In this document: piece by piece, positions 33,260 to 42,444 of the stretch
Layout of the letters: every line of letters begins with the position of its first letter
Numbering within the stretch: position 1 is the stretch's first letter
NCBI RefSeq assembly: GCF_910596095.1
Contig: NC_056539.1
Coordinates: 2,645,001 to 2,709,000, forward strand
Source: Thunnus maccoyii
Lineage: Eukaryota > Chordata > Actinopteri > Scombriformes > Scombridae
Reading direction: 5' to 3'
DNA: 64,000 nucleotides
Translations under genes and position numbers: made by a program
The notes under the pieces: generated by a model
Database searches by the model: none
Told to the model about the DNA's origin: nothing
Seen by the model: the letters and a program-made list of their open reading frames with translations, nothing else

Positions 33260-35131
33260 CTACAGCTGTTGCTTTGTCGGGTTGTGTGGGCATGTGGCTC
33301 TGGCGTGGGCTCCCCCGCAGAATGAACAAGTGTGGAGGAATTTGCAGCTGGAGGAGCTGCAGCCGAGGTCATTGAAGTTATTGCAGATCATCCGTCCTCC
33401 CTGGTAGAGGACAGGTCTCCCTCTCCTGTCCGTGCCTTTGGGGAGGGGGCCGAGGATGGACGGGTGATCTAAGGCGGGTTTGGGGGTGATGGATGGTGGG
33501 GGAGCTGCCGATGGCAAGTGGTATGGCATGGCTGGACTTCGTTTGTCTGTTACGGAGGCGTGGGGCAGGGGGGCGGAGAGGGTGCATGCTGCGGCGGGAT
33601 GGGAAGGGGCGCCACACATTTCGCAGTGCAGAGAAGCGCGGGCTGCGAAAACTCGGCAGTATAGCTCGTGGTCCAGTGTTCCCCAGTACGTGCCCTGGTT
33701 GAACTGTTGGAGGCGACCAGCGGCTTGGGAGGCGAAGAGGATATGATAAGTATAGAAACCGTTGCCGCCGAAACGCAAGGCCAGGTCGAGAATTAATGAC
33801 AAGTAATCATCGAGCTCGGACCTGCGGTCGGGGAAGGCTGAACAAATTATGTCCCTATACAGAGAGAAAGCAAAAGCGAACTCGGCGACTGTGAGGTCCT
33901 TGGAGCGGGCAGGAAGTGGCTGTTTAAGTTCCAAGGGGCCGAATGAGGTGAGCAGTTCCCTAGGGATGTAAGGATTGATTGATGTAGGGTGAATGAGTTG
34001 AGCGAGGTCAATGTAATTACCGGTTAGAATCTGCTGCCTGAGGGTGGGAGACACAGGGGAGGGCCGGGCGGATGCTGGGGGGCGCACTGGTGGCTGGGCG
34101 GTGGCCAGGGTGTAGCTGCTGGAAGGAGGTGCGAGAGCCGGGAAAAGGCCGAGGCTGGCCGTGTGTGAGGCGGTTGGATAAGGAGGTGCAGGTGCTGTAG
34201 TACAGGTAATGCTAGAGTGCGGGTGGTGGGGAGGAGGGGGGTAGGGGAGGAGGCAGGGAGGATGGAAAGAAGAAAGGGGGGGGAAAGGTTGGGTATAACT
34301 CGTGGAGCTGTTGGGGCCCGCTGTTGTTTGTGCTGTCTGACCGGCTGCCGAGGTTGGTGCGGGTGGAGGAGCGGCTGAGATGGCCGGGAGGGAAGGGGCA
34401 GCAGAGATAGGTGCCAGAGAGTAGGAAGGGATGCTGGGGTGGTGGGATGTATATGCGTGGGATGGAAGTGCGGCTGAAGAGAAAGTAGGAGGAGGAAATG
34501 GCTGTGGAGCAGAGAGGGCCTGCATAGGGTTAGAGACGGACTGTACTGGAGAGGCTGAGGTTGCTGAGGAGTAGGGTGTGCGTCTGGCGGAGCGACGAGC
34601 CGTGACGTCACGGACGTCGTCGCGCGCGCGACGCCGGGAACCCGGAAGACCGTGGGAAGATGGACGGGAGAGAGTGGTGTCCTGCAGGGAATTCGTGTAT
34701 AATTGAAACAGTCTTGCCTTATTGTCGGTGCGGTGGAAGGGAATGTTATTTTGGCTGAGGAAATGCTTTAAGCGAGCGACGGTCCACTCGGACATGTTTG
34801 GGGCCGAGGAGCGGTCGGTACGCTGGTGGCGAGGAGAGCGCTGTGCGCGGTGGCTGCTCCTCTTGGGCGGGCTCCGGGATCTCGAGCGAGGCTGGAGTGA
34901 GCGTCGGGAATGAGTAGCTTCCTTCGGACGCCGAGTACGGGACCTTCCCCTGGAGCCGCTGGGGATCAAGGGCTCGACGATACCGTCGTCGACGGATGAT
35001 GAGGGCCGAGAGGCCGGGATGAGGGAAACCGAGGAGCGCAGGCGAGGCTGCCGGAAAGATCGGACGCCGGGGGACTCCGGGACTTCGAACAAGTCCTCGT
35101 CCGAGGCGTTGAGGAGCAGTTCGAGGTCCAT
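33260..35131 (-). CDS. Gag-like protein of the Ngaro-like element (623 aa)
   Basis: This is the structural, nucleic-acid-binding protein of the element. The ATG at 35131 opens an uninterrupted 623-codon frame. Residues 60-110 are an Arg/Ser-rich basic stretch; 114-148 (MSEWTVARLKHFLSQNNIPF) look like a SAP DNA-binding motif; about 200-370 are Pro/Ser/Thr-rich linker. About 395-505 is the conserved core (LTVAEFAFAFSLYRDIICSA, then LDDYLSLILDLALRFG), ending in a CX2CX4HX4C zinc knuckle (CEMCGAPSHPAAAC). The C-terminus has CX7CX4CX3H and CSFCGGAHARATC, a second pair of zinc motifs typical of DIRS-order Gag proteins. It stops at 33260, and the next gene's 5' part seems deleted just after. The frame is intact. 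Confidence 0.85.
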   Translation of the reverse strand: MDLELLLNASDEDLFEVPESPGVRSFRQPRLRSSVSLIPASRPSSSVDDGIVEPLIPSGSRGRSRTRRPKEATHSRRSLQPRSRSRSPPKRSSHRAQRSPRHQRTDRSSAPNMSEWTVARLKHFLSQNNIPFHRTDNKARLFQLYTNSLQDTTLSRPSSHGLPGSRRRARDDVRDVTARRSARRTPYSSATSASPVQSVSNPMQALSAPQPFPPPTFSSAALPSHAYTSHHPSIPSYSLAPISAAPSLPAISAAPPPAPTSAAGQTAQTTAGPNSSTSYTQPFPPLSSFHPPCLLPYPPPPHHPHSSITCTTAPAPPYPTASHTASLGLFPALAPPSSSYTLATAQPPVRPPASARPSPVSPTLRQQILTGNYIDLAQLIHPTSINPYIPRELLTSFGPLELKQPLPARSKDLTVAEFAFAFSLYRDIICSAFPDRRSELDDYLSLILDLALRFGGNGFYTYHILFASQAAGRLQQFNQGTYWGTLDHELYCRVFAARASLHCEMCGAPSHPAAACTLSAPLPHASVTDKRSPAMPYHLPSAAPPPSITPKPALDHPSILGPLPKGTDRRGRPVLYQGGRMICNNFNDLGCSSSSCKFLHTCSFCGGAHARATCPHNPTKQQL

Positions 35132-35256
35132 GATGTGAGTAGGAAGTTTTTAAGTTTATGCTGGTGTGTCACAGGGTACTTGCAAGCTGAGACGAAGGGA
35201 AGAGGAGCGGATATGGTGTGTTTAAATACCCTGTGGTGCGGAAATGAGTTGCGTAC

Positions 35257-35274
35257 AAGGCGTGGTCTTTGGTT
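35257..35274. repeat. terminal inverted repeat, 5' end of Ngaro-like element
   Basis: Read on the minus strand it is AACCAAAGACCACGCCTT and matches the 3' terminal repeat except for one extra A and one substitution. The roughly 125 bp between it and the Gag ATG are the 5' leader, with GGGTATTTAAAC as a possible TATA-like site on the minus strand. Confidence 0.75.
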
Positions 35275-35279
35275 CCCGA

Positions 35280-35880
35280 ACTTTGTTTATAAGTCTATAA
35301 ACTTCATTAAAGTGAAGACACAAGTATTATGTGTTCAGTGCTGTAAACTATCCCTCTTTGTTAGAAGCTCTGTTTTCAAATCAGAGTGGAAATAGAAAGC
35401 CTGGAACAATAAAATAGTAAATGATGACTGTTTTTCCAAAGATCTGATTGTTCAGTGGTCCTAGAAGTTAACCTGCTCCAGAGCAAGTAAACTGTCCAGC
35501 ACAGGTTACCATGGTGATTTATCTGGGTTAAAAGTGAAACATACAAAACATACAAACACTGTGTAGGGCCTCAACAGAGGTTTAGTACTTAGTACTTTAG
35601 TAAAATGGTTAATATGTTTTTCCTTAACTCATTTAAGATTTTTATGTATAATATCACAAATAGCATATCTGATATTGTATATGAAATATCTCAAAGATTC
35701 CCTCCAGACATGTTTTAAGATGTATATAAAATACTCTACTTTGAAAAATAATTTGTGTCTGATATGGTTTTTCCACAAAAAAAAACTTAAAATTACATCT
35801 ACTCATTCTCCCTCATGAAAAAAAAAAATCCAGAATCTATAAATATGCCAATATATTTAATTTCAGAAGTTTTACTGCTG
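35280..35880. other. no gene recognised
   Basis: AT-rich DNA; A-run at about 35818-35828. Confidence 0.4.
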
Positions 35881-35882
35881 AA

Positions 35883-35946
35883 CATACATGATGTCTCCTA
35901 CTTCACTGTAAAGTCCATTCTCAGTGTATGTGCACTGGAGGCTTCA
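35883..35946 (+). repeat. partial copy of the repeat at 38.96-39.25 kb
   Basis: TCTCCTACTTCACTGTAAAG, CCATTCTCAGTG and TGTGCACTGGAGGCTTCAAG match 38964-39022 nearly base for base. Similarity stops where the L2 LINE begins, so the L2 probably inserted here or the copy is truncated. Confidence 0.7.
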
Positions 35947-35949
35947 AGT

Positions 35950-36331
35950 TTCACTCCTGCCCTTCCTACCAATAAAACTTGAGTGCTCAGTCTTTGACCA
36001 AGTCTCTGAATTCCTTTCTGAGAACAACTTGTATGACCCGAATCAGTCTGGCTTTAAGCAGGGGCACTCTACTGAGACTGTACTCCTGTCAGTTATGGAA
36101 TCACTACCTTCAGCTGGAGCTACTGGTCAGTCCTCAGCTCTATTACTGCTAGATCTGTCAGCTCACTGTGACACAGTTAACCACCAAATCCTCCTCTCCA
36201 CACTCACTGACTTGGGTATCTCAGGATCTGCCCTATGCCGGTTCATGTCCTACCTCTCAGGGAGATATTTTTGAGTATCTTCGAGAGGAGAAGTGTCCAA
36301 ACTGTACAGTTTTTCCACAGGGGTTTCTCAA
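35950..36331 (+). pseudogene. L2 LINE reverse transcriptase, 5' part
   Basis: The plus strand encodes the L2 polymerase: LECSVFDQVSEFLSENNLYD, PNQSGFKQGHSTETVLLSVM, SALLLLDLSAHCDTVNHQIL, where D in CDTVNH is the first catalytic Asp (the family has AAFDTVNH), then LTDLGISGSALCRFMSYLSG and, after a TGA, RGEVSKLYSFSTGVSQ. It breaks in the middle of the GVPQGS motif at an LTR-like insertion, and GSVLSP resumes beyond it. It is 5'-truncated and has a stop, so inactive. Confidence 0.85.
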
Positions 36332-36687
36332 TGTGGCAAGAGGAAAAGGAATTGAAGGGCACTAACCAGTGTTATCAAAAGAATCCAACCACGCCACCCT
36401 GGGGGTTTTACCCAGGGACAAATGTTACCTCAGACCAGTACCATTAACTCAAAAGGCAATCAGGTTCGTTACACCAAGAAGCAAGAGACGTGGTTGCAAC
36501 CATCAATTCTTTATTTTTAACAATAGCAAAATTTAGTAAAAAAAACAATTATTAAACATACCGATCACACAGGTATTAAAAAGAGGGGCAGAGGAATTAT
36601 TCAGGGCCGAGGCTTACCAGTGGAGGGGAGGTAGGAGAGGTGTCCAGAAGAGAGTCACCCCAAATCGCACATGTACACATATTCATT

Positions 36688-36712
36688 CACACACACACAC
36701 ACACACACACAC
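36688..36712. repeat. (CA)n microsatellite
   Basis: Twelve to thirteen CA units inside the LTR-like insertion. Confidence 0.9.
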
Positions 36713-37441
36713 TCTTGAAGGGTCAGACCCAGGGATGCTCAGTTAAACACAGCACACAGGAAAAAGGAGGAACCATCACCTACAGTCACCAACCCCACCA
36801 CCGTGGGCGCTCAGCTCCTGAAAAATAAAAAGGGATACAAAATCAATAAAGTCTTCAACCAACAAACAAAACCAGAAAAAAAGAAAAAAATAAACTAACA
36901 AAACTAAACTAAATAAACAATACCAAACAATATTCATTACAGGGCATAAAAATAAAATCCCTGTACTTGTACCACTAACTAGAAAAAGATAAACAAATAA
37001 AAAAAATAAACTAGAAAAACAAGATTAATAATATGAAACCATTACATAAACCATAAAGTTGGGACAAATGATGACAACAAAAAAGAAAACCCCTCGCTCA
37101 CTACGCACACTCACACCCACACCATTAAAACGACTCAGCTAAAAAGAGTACCAGTCGCGGTACTGCCCGCCCTCAATGCAGCAGCAGCAGACCCGACCAA
37201 ACGAATCGAAACAAAGACAATGATTGTTAACGCTAATTATAGGCAAAGCAGCAGCGTTCTTGCAGTGGGCAACAATGGCCGCAGCAGCTCCCGGGTGAGC
37301 TGCTATACGGCTGGCCAGAGCCCACAGTCCTGTAATATACAATGAAAAATCAAATTAAAACGAGAATGACAGCTGCCAAAAAGAAGATGAACCTGACACC
37401 ATAATAGGCTACATACCAATCAGGCAGTGTCTGTAAGTTCA

Positions 37442-37445
<4 letters not shown>

Positions 37446-37474
<29 letters not shown>
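37446..37474. repeat. (GA)n microsatellite
   Basis: About 14 GA units inside the LTR-like insertion. Confidence 0.9.
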
Positions 37475-37476
<2 letters not shown>

Positions 37477-37871
37477 TCTATGGAGCTTATGCTGCTACTA
37501 CATACGGGGACCTAGAAGCAAAACACCCGTTCACTACACGCAACATAATAAAATTTGCGGTGCGAGAGAGAAGTGAACCTACCGATAGCAGTCCAATGAA
37601 GGGATCACTTCTGAGGGAGGTGAGTCACCACGGCGGGATCTACAAAACCATAAACTAACATAAGCAACAGCATGGGAGCAAGCTTTGAGGACCAGCATGG
37701 AAACTACTCTCATACCTGCAGCAGTTGCGGAAGTCCGGTGAACGGAGGCAGGGCGTGCGTTCAGCGTCAGGGGAGCACCCCGAAAACAACTATCTGCCTT
37801 TATAGGATGACCACAGACAATGATTGGCTCGAGATCGACGACTGGAATACATTTCCATTCTGCTACATTAA

Positions 37872-37940
37872 GGGTCAGTGCTCAGTCCCCTTCTCTTCTT
37901 AATGTACACCACCGCACTTGTGCAATAATCCGTTCCCATA
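37872..37940 (+). pseudogene. L2 LINE reverse transcriptase, part beyond the insertion
   Basis: SVLSPLLFLMYTTALVQ, the RT segment after GVPQG, continues the frame broken at 36331; a decayed IIRSHG-like stretch follows to about 37940. The catalytic YADDTQ box that should come next is absent, so the copy was 3'-truncated or replaced by other sequence. Confidence 0.75.
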
Positions 37941-38040
37941 GTTCCCTTAGTTTCCTTGACGTTACCCGTCAGTTCCATTGTCAGGTCCATTGTGGCCTCC
38001 CAGACTATTACACGCCTGCTCTTGGTGTGATTTTTGTTGT

Positions 38041-38602
38041 TCAACCAATCCTGCAGAGGGTAACAATGGTGTTGGATGTCTTCAATTTGTACATGATCTG
38101 CCTGACAGTCGACTGGTGGAGTCCAAACTCTTTAGAAATGGTTTTGTAATCCTTTCCAGCCTGGTGAGCATCAACAACTCTTCTTCTAAGATCCTCAGAA
38201 ATCTCCTTTGTTTGAGCCATGACACACTTCCACAAACCTGTGTTGTGAAGCTCAGACTTTGATAGTGAAGACTCAGATTTCTCTTCTTTAAATAAGGCAG
38301 AGCCTCCCAGACTCACACTTGACTGTCATCCCATTGATTGAAATACCTGACTCTAGTTTCTCCTTCAACTAAACTGATAATCCTAGAGGTTCACATACTT
38401 TTGACACACACAAATATGTAACATTGGATCATTTTTCTAAATAAATAAATGAACAAATGTAAGGTTTTTGTCTCATTTGTTTATCTGATGTCTCTTTATC
38501 TAGTTTTAGGACGTAAATGGAAATCTGATTGCATTTTAGGTCATATTTATGCAGAAATAGAACAAATTCTAAAGGGTTCACAAACTTTCAAGCAGCACTG
38601 TA
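38041..38602 (-). pseudogene. Tc1/mariner element, 5' part with transposase N-terminus
   Basis: On the minus strand the element begins at about 38602 with CAGTGCTGCTTGAAAGTTTG, followed by TGAACCCTTTAGAATT, the terminal repeat of a common fish Tc1 family, next to a TA. The transposase start MAQTKEISEDLRRRVVDAHQ lies at about 38220 and continues KDYKTISKEFGLHQSTVRQI, the first helix-turn-helix of the bipartite paired-like DNA-binding domain. Similarity ends at about 38041, so the second DNA-binding domain, the DDE catalytic domain and the other terminal repeat are missing. Confidence 0.85.
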
Positions 38603-38955
38603 AATCCTCTGGAGGCCTGCCATTGGCTGATTCAGTACTTGAGGTAGGGTATTTTGGATATTTTATAACAGACTGAGTTTATTTGCACAGGTTAAAAATC
38701 AAATAAATACACACATTTAGAAACAAATCAGTGTGCAGGGAGAGGAAAAAAGCTAATATGTGCTTATCGATTACCTCAACCTAAATAATATACAAACATA
38801 AATATCAAAGAAAAACAAAGGCATACTGTTAAGAAATGTGATTATAAAACTCAAATTAGAGCCCTTTTTAAAATATGCTCTGAAGGACTTTATGGGAGAA
38901 GAAATTTAAACCCAGACTATGCAAGTATTTTTATATTCAAAGGTTGTTCTGCTGG
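38603..38955. other. no gene recognised
   Basis: AT-rich DNA without supported features. Confidence 0.4.
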
Positions 38956-38957
38956 GC

Positions 38958-39250
38958 ACAAGATATCTCCTACTTCACTGAAAAGTCCATTCTAAGAGTT
39001 TGTGCACTGGAGGCTTCAAGTTTCCACATCACACTTGTGTAAGTTGCATACTGGACCATGATTGCTTTCAAAGTAGTTGTGATGTCACAAATCATACTCA
39101 TAGGTACACACCTTAGGTGAGCACAGAGAAACTTACTTAATTCAGTAGATGAATGTGAAAACAAACTCTGCACATACATCATTCTGCACAGAGAAGAGAA
39201 CAACATCAGATTGAGTGGAGGGGGACTTTAATGTAGATATTACAGAAAAA
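38958..39250 (+). repeat. dispersed fish repeat, fuller copy
   Basis: It starts with ATATCTCCTACTTCACTGAA, has GTGCACTGGAGGCTTCAAGT and ends GATTGAGTGGAGGGGGACTT. The type is common in fish; the first 64 bp recur at 35883. No coding capacity. Confidence 0.6.
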
Positions 39251-39254
39251 CACA

Positions 39255-41700
39255 AAGTGCACACACAATAAACAGGAGGAGAGAACAGCAGGCTACCTCA
39301 GCTGACAGACAGGAAGTTTAATCAGGCTCATCAGACAGACTCAATTAGTAAGCTGGAGAAACAGTGGGAATCACAACTGGCCCTGTTTATCGTTACACAG
39401 GACCAGCTTTGCATAATAGCTTATCTAATTGGGCTGATGATAAAGACTGGGCCATCATTGTGGAGATACAGCTTGTCAAGCTCTTTTTATGACAATTCTT
39501 ACAAATACTCAAGGTCATTAAAAGATGCTGTTAACAAAAAAGATTAGAATTTTGATGTTACCTGTGATACATCTTTTTATTGTAATAAGCAGTTATTGCA
39601 CTGATGCTGAAATGGTCATTGTTTATCATGTTTTAATAAGGCAGGCTTTATGACCTGCACTGACAGTAAATAGTATTAGTCTCTGGTACATCGGTAACAT
39701 ATATTTTCAGTATTTGTTCCAGTCTTGTTAGGCATCTAAAACACAATGTGTCTCTTCCTATGGCTGCTTCCTACTGTCAAGGTTCTAAATCATGCAGGCC
39801 AAAAGTTTGTTCTCTTTTACGGCATTAATTTTTCAAAATGTCCAAAATACAGAGTACCATTTTCACTACCGTCCTGCCCGCCTCTTCTATAATCAATAAC
39901 ATCCAAACTGAGGTGAGTTTAGTTTTCCAAAAGTACATATCAGCCAGGAATTGATCTTAAAACTTCTTGTGGAAAGTTTCTCCAAAACTGGGGGTTTTTA
40001 TTGAAATCTGGAGGCAGGTTGTACATTTAGTCCTGCTGCAACTATCGGGATGTCAGTGAGGTAAACTCCACTTATTTCATCTGATTTTAAACATAATTAA
40101 ACATAAACATAAAGCTGCTGTTGTCTGCCATCATCATTGAACTGAACTCCAGTGGAGCAGCTGCTGCTTGCTTCTCTTCAGCACATGCAGGGTTTGTACA
40201 TAAATTTGCATGTTTTAGCAGTGCATGGGTTGCAAGAAATTCTAAAATTCTCACTGGAAAGAATTTTGAAATAATTACAGCAGCTACAAGGAGTCTTTAA
40301 CTGGTTATGAAATATGCAGTAGTTATTCTAAATGCCTGTCCCCAGTCCAATTCCCTGCAAAATCAGCCGAAACGATTTACAGCACGCAGACTGGAAGATT
40401 GTCTGTGAAATAATGGCAGATAATTGTTAACTAATTTAGTTTGAGTTTGTAAGGTTTAAATGAATCAATGAAAAATAAAGAGGAACCCCTGTGCCTACGG
40501 CTGTTATTTTACATCTTAGTTCATAATGCAATGGCTGTGTACACTCCATGGAAGTGGTCACGGTGGACGTTACTGTAATACAACTGGCTTATGATGTAAC
40601 ATTTTATGTTGGCCTTGCTACCAAGCTATATCTTACTGTTGGCCTATTATTATGAAGACATAACATAACTAGAGAATGTTGATATCTTTAGCTTTCTTCA
40701 CATAATGACTATTACCGAGCAACTAATTCTGTTAGTTATAGGTTTACATGTACCCTAGGTGTATGAACGTTACTAAAACACAGTTGCCTTTGTTTCACCA
40801 TCATCATACTACAGATAAATCTTACATAGCCACAAATAGATTCAATATCTCATTGCTATGCATCCTGCAAACAGCTGTGTTTGTTGTCTTTCACTCTCTT
40901 CTCATGGGAAATGCAATCTTCATTCATTCAAACACTGCCGCTTTTGTCCACAGGGGGAGCCAAAATCAACACGAAATGAAGTTCCTAGTAGTTATTTTAA
41001 GGTACAACAATGTTTAATACTTACAATCTCACCAGTCATTGCAGTGTCACTGCTCTCATGTCTCTGCAGCTATTGTGTTCACCATTCACTAACATGAAGC
41101 ATGGTTAGTTGCCTGGTCAATTACAAATATTGGGGGGGGCGGGGGGGATTACATTGAAATCAAGGCCTTGAACTTTTATGTGCTAAATGTGAAATCAAAC
41201 CAATTTTCATGCAAGGGAAACACTTCACAAGGCAATGTGGGATTCCAGGTAACGCAGGACTGACCAGCGGTGTGAAAATATTCTCAACTTAATGCTAATG
41301 AGTGCAAAACTCTCCCAGAAGTGATGCAGTGAAACTGACAAAGTGGCTTGGTGATGGACCAGGAAGCTATGGGAAGATGCCCAAACAGATAACAAGGTCA
41401 TGGACAAAAGAAATATGGCTTGGCACACAAACACAAAGTAGCGCAAATTGTCAGACAAAGCAGTGAGATGTCTACACAATCAGCGTCCTTTTTAGCCAGT
41501 GTCAACAAGCCCACAATGACGAGCGAGAAGTGGCAGAGTTAATGATGTAGAATTTGTTTGGTTCCAGTGGGACTTGACCGTAAATTAGAGGCCACTACCA
41601 CAGAGCTGCACCAGCTTGTTGCGTATCACCACTCCACTTTGTACTACATTGTGCATTGTAAATTTAGCAAGGTATAGTGATTATGCATTATGAATCCCCA
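39255..41700. other. no gene recognised
   Basis: AT-rich DNA. A G-run (GGGGGGGGCGGGGGGG) lies at 41132-41147. Short frames lack motifs. Confidence 0.4.
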
Positions 41701-41710
41701 ATAAGTAACA

Positions 41711-41923
41711 GTGCCAGTGCTCACTTATTATTGTTGTTCAATTAAACATTTCAAGGCAAACTATGTCTTGTGTGCAAGGCTGGGCATTGAAAGAAGCCTG
41801 TGTTCTCCCTACCATCCACAATCAAATGGTCTTGTGGGCAAATTCAATGGCACAAGACAAAGATATATTTTGTTTTCATTATTGAAGTATTTCCTAGCAC
41901 TCAGAATAACTGGAAAGCAGTAA
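41711..41923 (+). pseudogene. gypsy-type integrase fragment
   Basis: About 45 residues match the end of a Ty3/gypsy integrase core: LGIERSLCSPYHPQSNGLVG followed by KFNGTRQR. In intact enzymes this reads SPYHPQ(T/S)NGLVEK, and the Glu is the third catalytic residue; here it is Gly. The rest of the enzyme is not recognisable upstream, and downstream only LGKNAQFP at about 42211 recalls the following segment, after a 250-bp gap. This lineage differs from the Gmr1-type copy at 51-53 kb. Inactive scrap. Confidence 0.75.
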
Positions 41924-42207
41924 TGATATTCTGAAAATAGGTTACATTGTCATACATTAGAAATCAAATTTTATCCTGTCAAGTGAGCAATACAGAGCAT
42001 ATTCAGTTATTTTTTGATGATTACTGTAACTAGGTCAACATTTACTTGTCCTTGTGAAGTCCCTGATGATTTGAAAAGGCTCTTACATGAATAAAGTTTA
42101 CAAATAGTAAAGTAAATAAAGTAAAGTTAAGTTAAATAACGTTGGCAAACTGCGGTCAATATGTGTTTCTATCCTTATCACAAACTTGTTAGCTTGCAGA
42201 ACAAATC

Positions 42208-42444
42208 TTGCTGGGGAAAAATGCCCAGTTCCCAGTGCACCAGGAGGAGGTAGCCACTTTGAGGCTGGACATTGCAATGTTCGTGCTGAACAACTCAGGT
42301 ATACTCTATGAGGTAAATGAAATACGCAGTGTCTGTAGTGGCATTACACTACATGCCTGTATTATTTTTGCAGATGACCTATCCCAGCTGTGTCAGGCTT
42401 GTAGGGAGGACAGCTCAGGGACTGACATTGATGAGGAAGTATGA
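42208..42444 (+). other. open frame of unknown nature, possibly gypsy remnant
   Basis: A 78-codon frame begins MLGKNAQFPVHQEEVATLRL. The first nine residues resemble the loop after the integrase core (YGRxARFP-type) and would fit as a continuation of 41711-41923. The rest (DIDEEV at the end) is unrecognised. It may be chance. Confidence 0.25.

Larger units (their letters stand above)
32129..33329 (-). pseudogene. reverse transcriptase and RNase H of the Ngaro-like element, damaged
   Basis: RT: VRADITSASKVLPIHPDYWH carries the first catalytic Asp; HLLDDF is the YxDD-type box; LGVPLSPEKTEGPSTSSEFLG follows. RNase H: LYTNAAPSVGFGG, SEMYPIIIAAILWGHEW, AIHSDNSAVVDILNKG and HIPGHKNAIADSLSRF. Defects: (1) the part of RT before VRADITSA is missing, since Gag ends only about 70 bp earlier; (2) the segment between RLR and INYKLLYII is replaced by a run of 24 A; (3) near 32835 a 2-bp loss shifts the frame between RT and RNase H; (4) an A-rich 35-bp tract interrupts the start of the RNase H region; (5) the first RNase H Asp is Asn (codon 32563-32561, AAC for GAC). 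It cannot be functional as it stands. Confidence 0.85.
30759..35274 (-). mobile_element. Ngaro-like tyrosine-recombinase retrotransposon, nearly complete (4.5 kb)
   Basis: On the minus strand the order is Gag (35131-33260), RT and RNase H (33329-32129) and tyrosine recombinase (about 32130-31155), the order of DIRS-order retrotransposons. These use a tyrosine recombinase instead of an integrase. The RT resembles Ngaro elements (LPIHPDYWHLF, then HLLDDF) rather than classical DIRS1, and no methyltransferase is present. The ends are inverted repeats (30759-30775 and 35257-35274). No target duplication flanks them, as expected for recombinase-mediated insertion. The whole element is CpG- and GC-rich compared with the surroundings, suggesting recent arrival. 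RT lesions make this copy non-autonomous. Confidence 0.85.
36332..37867 (-). mobile_element. LTR-like insertion (probable solo LTR, 1.54 kb) in L2
   Basis: It interrupts the L2 reading frame between GVSQ and SVLSP. On the minus strand it begins TGTAGC and ends GCCACA, the TG...CA form of LTRs with short inverted ends. The flanking 4-bp duplication is TCAA (36328-36331) and TTAA (37868-37871), one substitution apart. On the minus strand TATAAAG lies about 65 bp from the start and AATAAA about 180 bp before the end, as promoter and polyadenylation signals would. No pol gene is inside. It has a (GA)n run at 37446-37474 and a (CA)n run at 36688-36712. The length is large for a fish LTR; an internally deleted element is an alternative. 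Confidence 0.6.

Noticed and set aside
34024-34611. 195-codon frame on the minus strand inside Gag
   Set aside because: It is an alternate frame of the Pro/Ser-rich part of the Gag gene; the zinc-finger-bearing frame is the real one.
37139-37342. 67-codon Ala/Cys-rich minus-strand frame
   Set aside because: It lies within the LTR-like insertion, with no domain and no known LTR-encoded protein of this kind.
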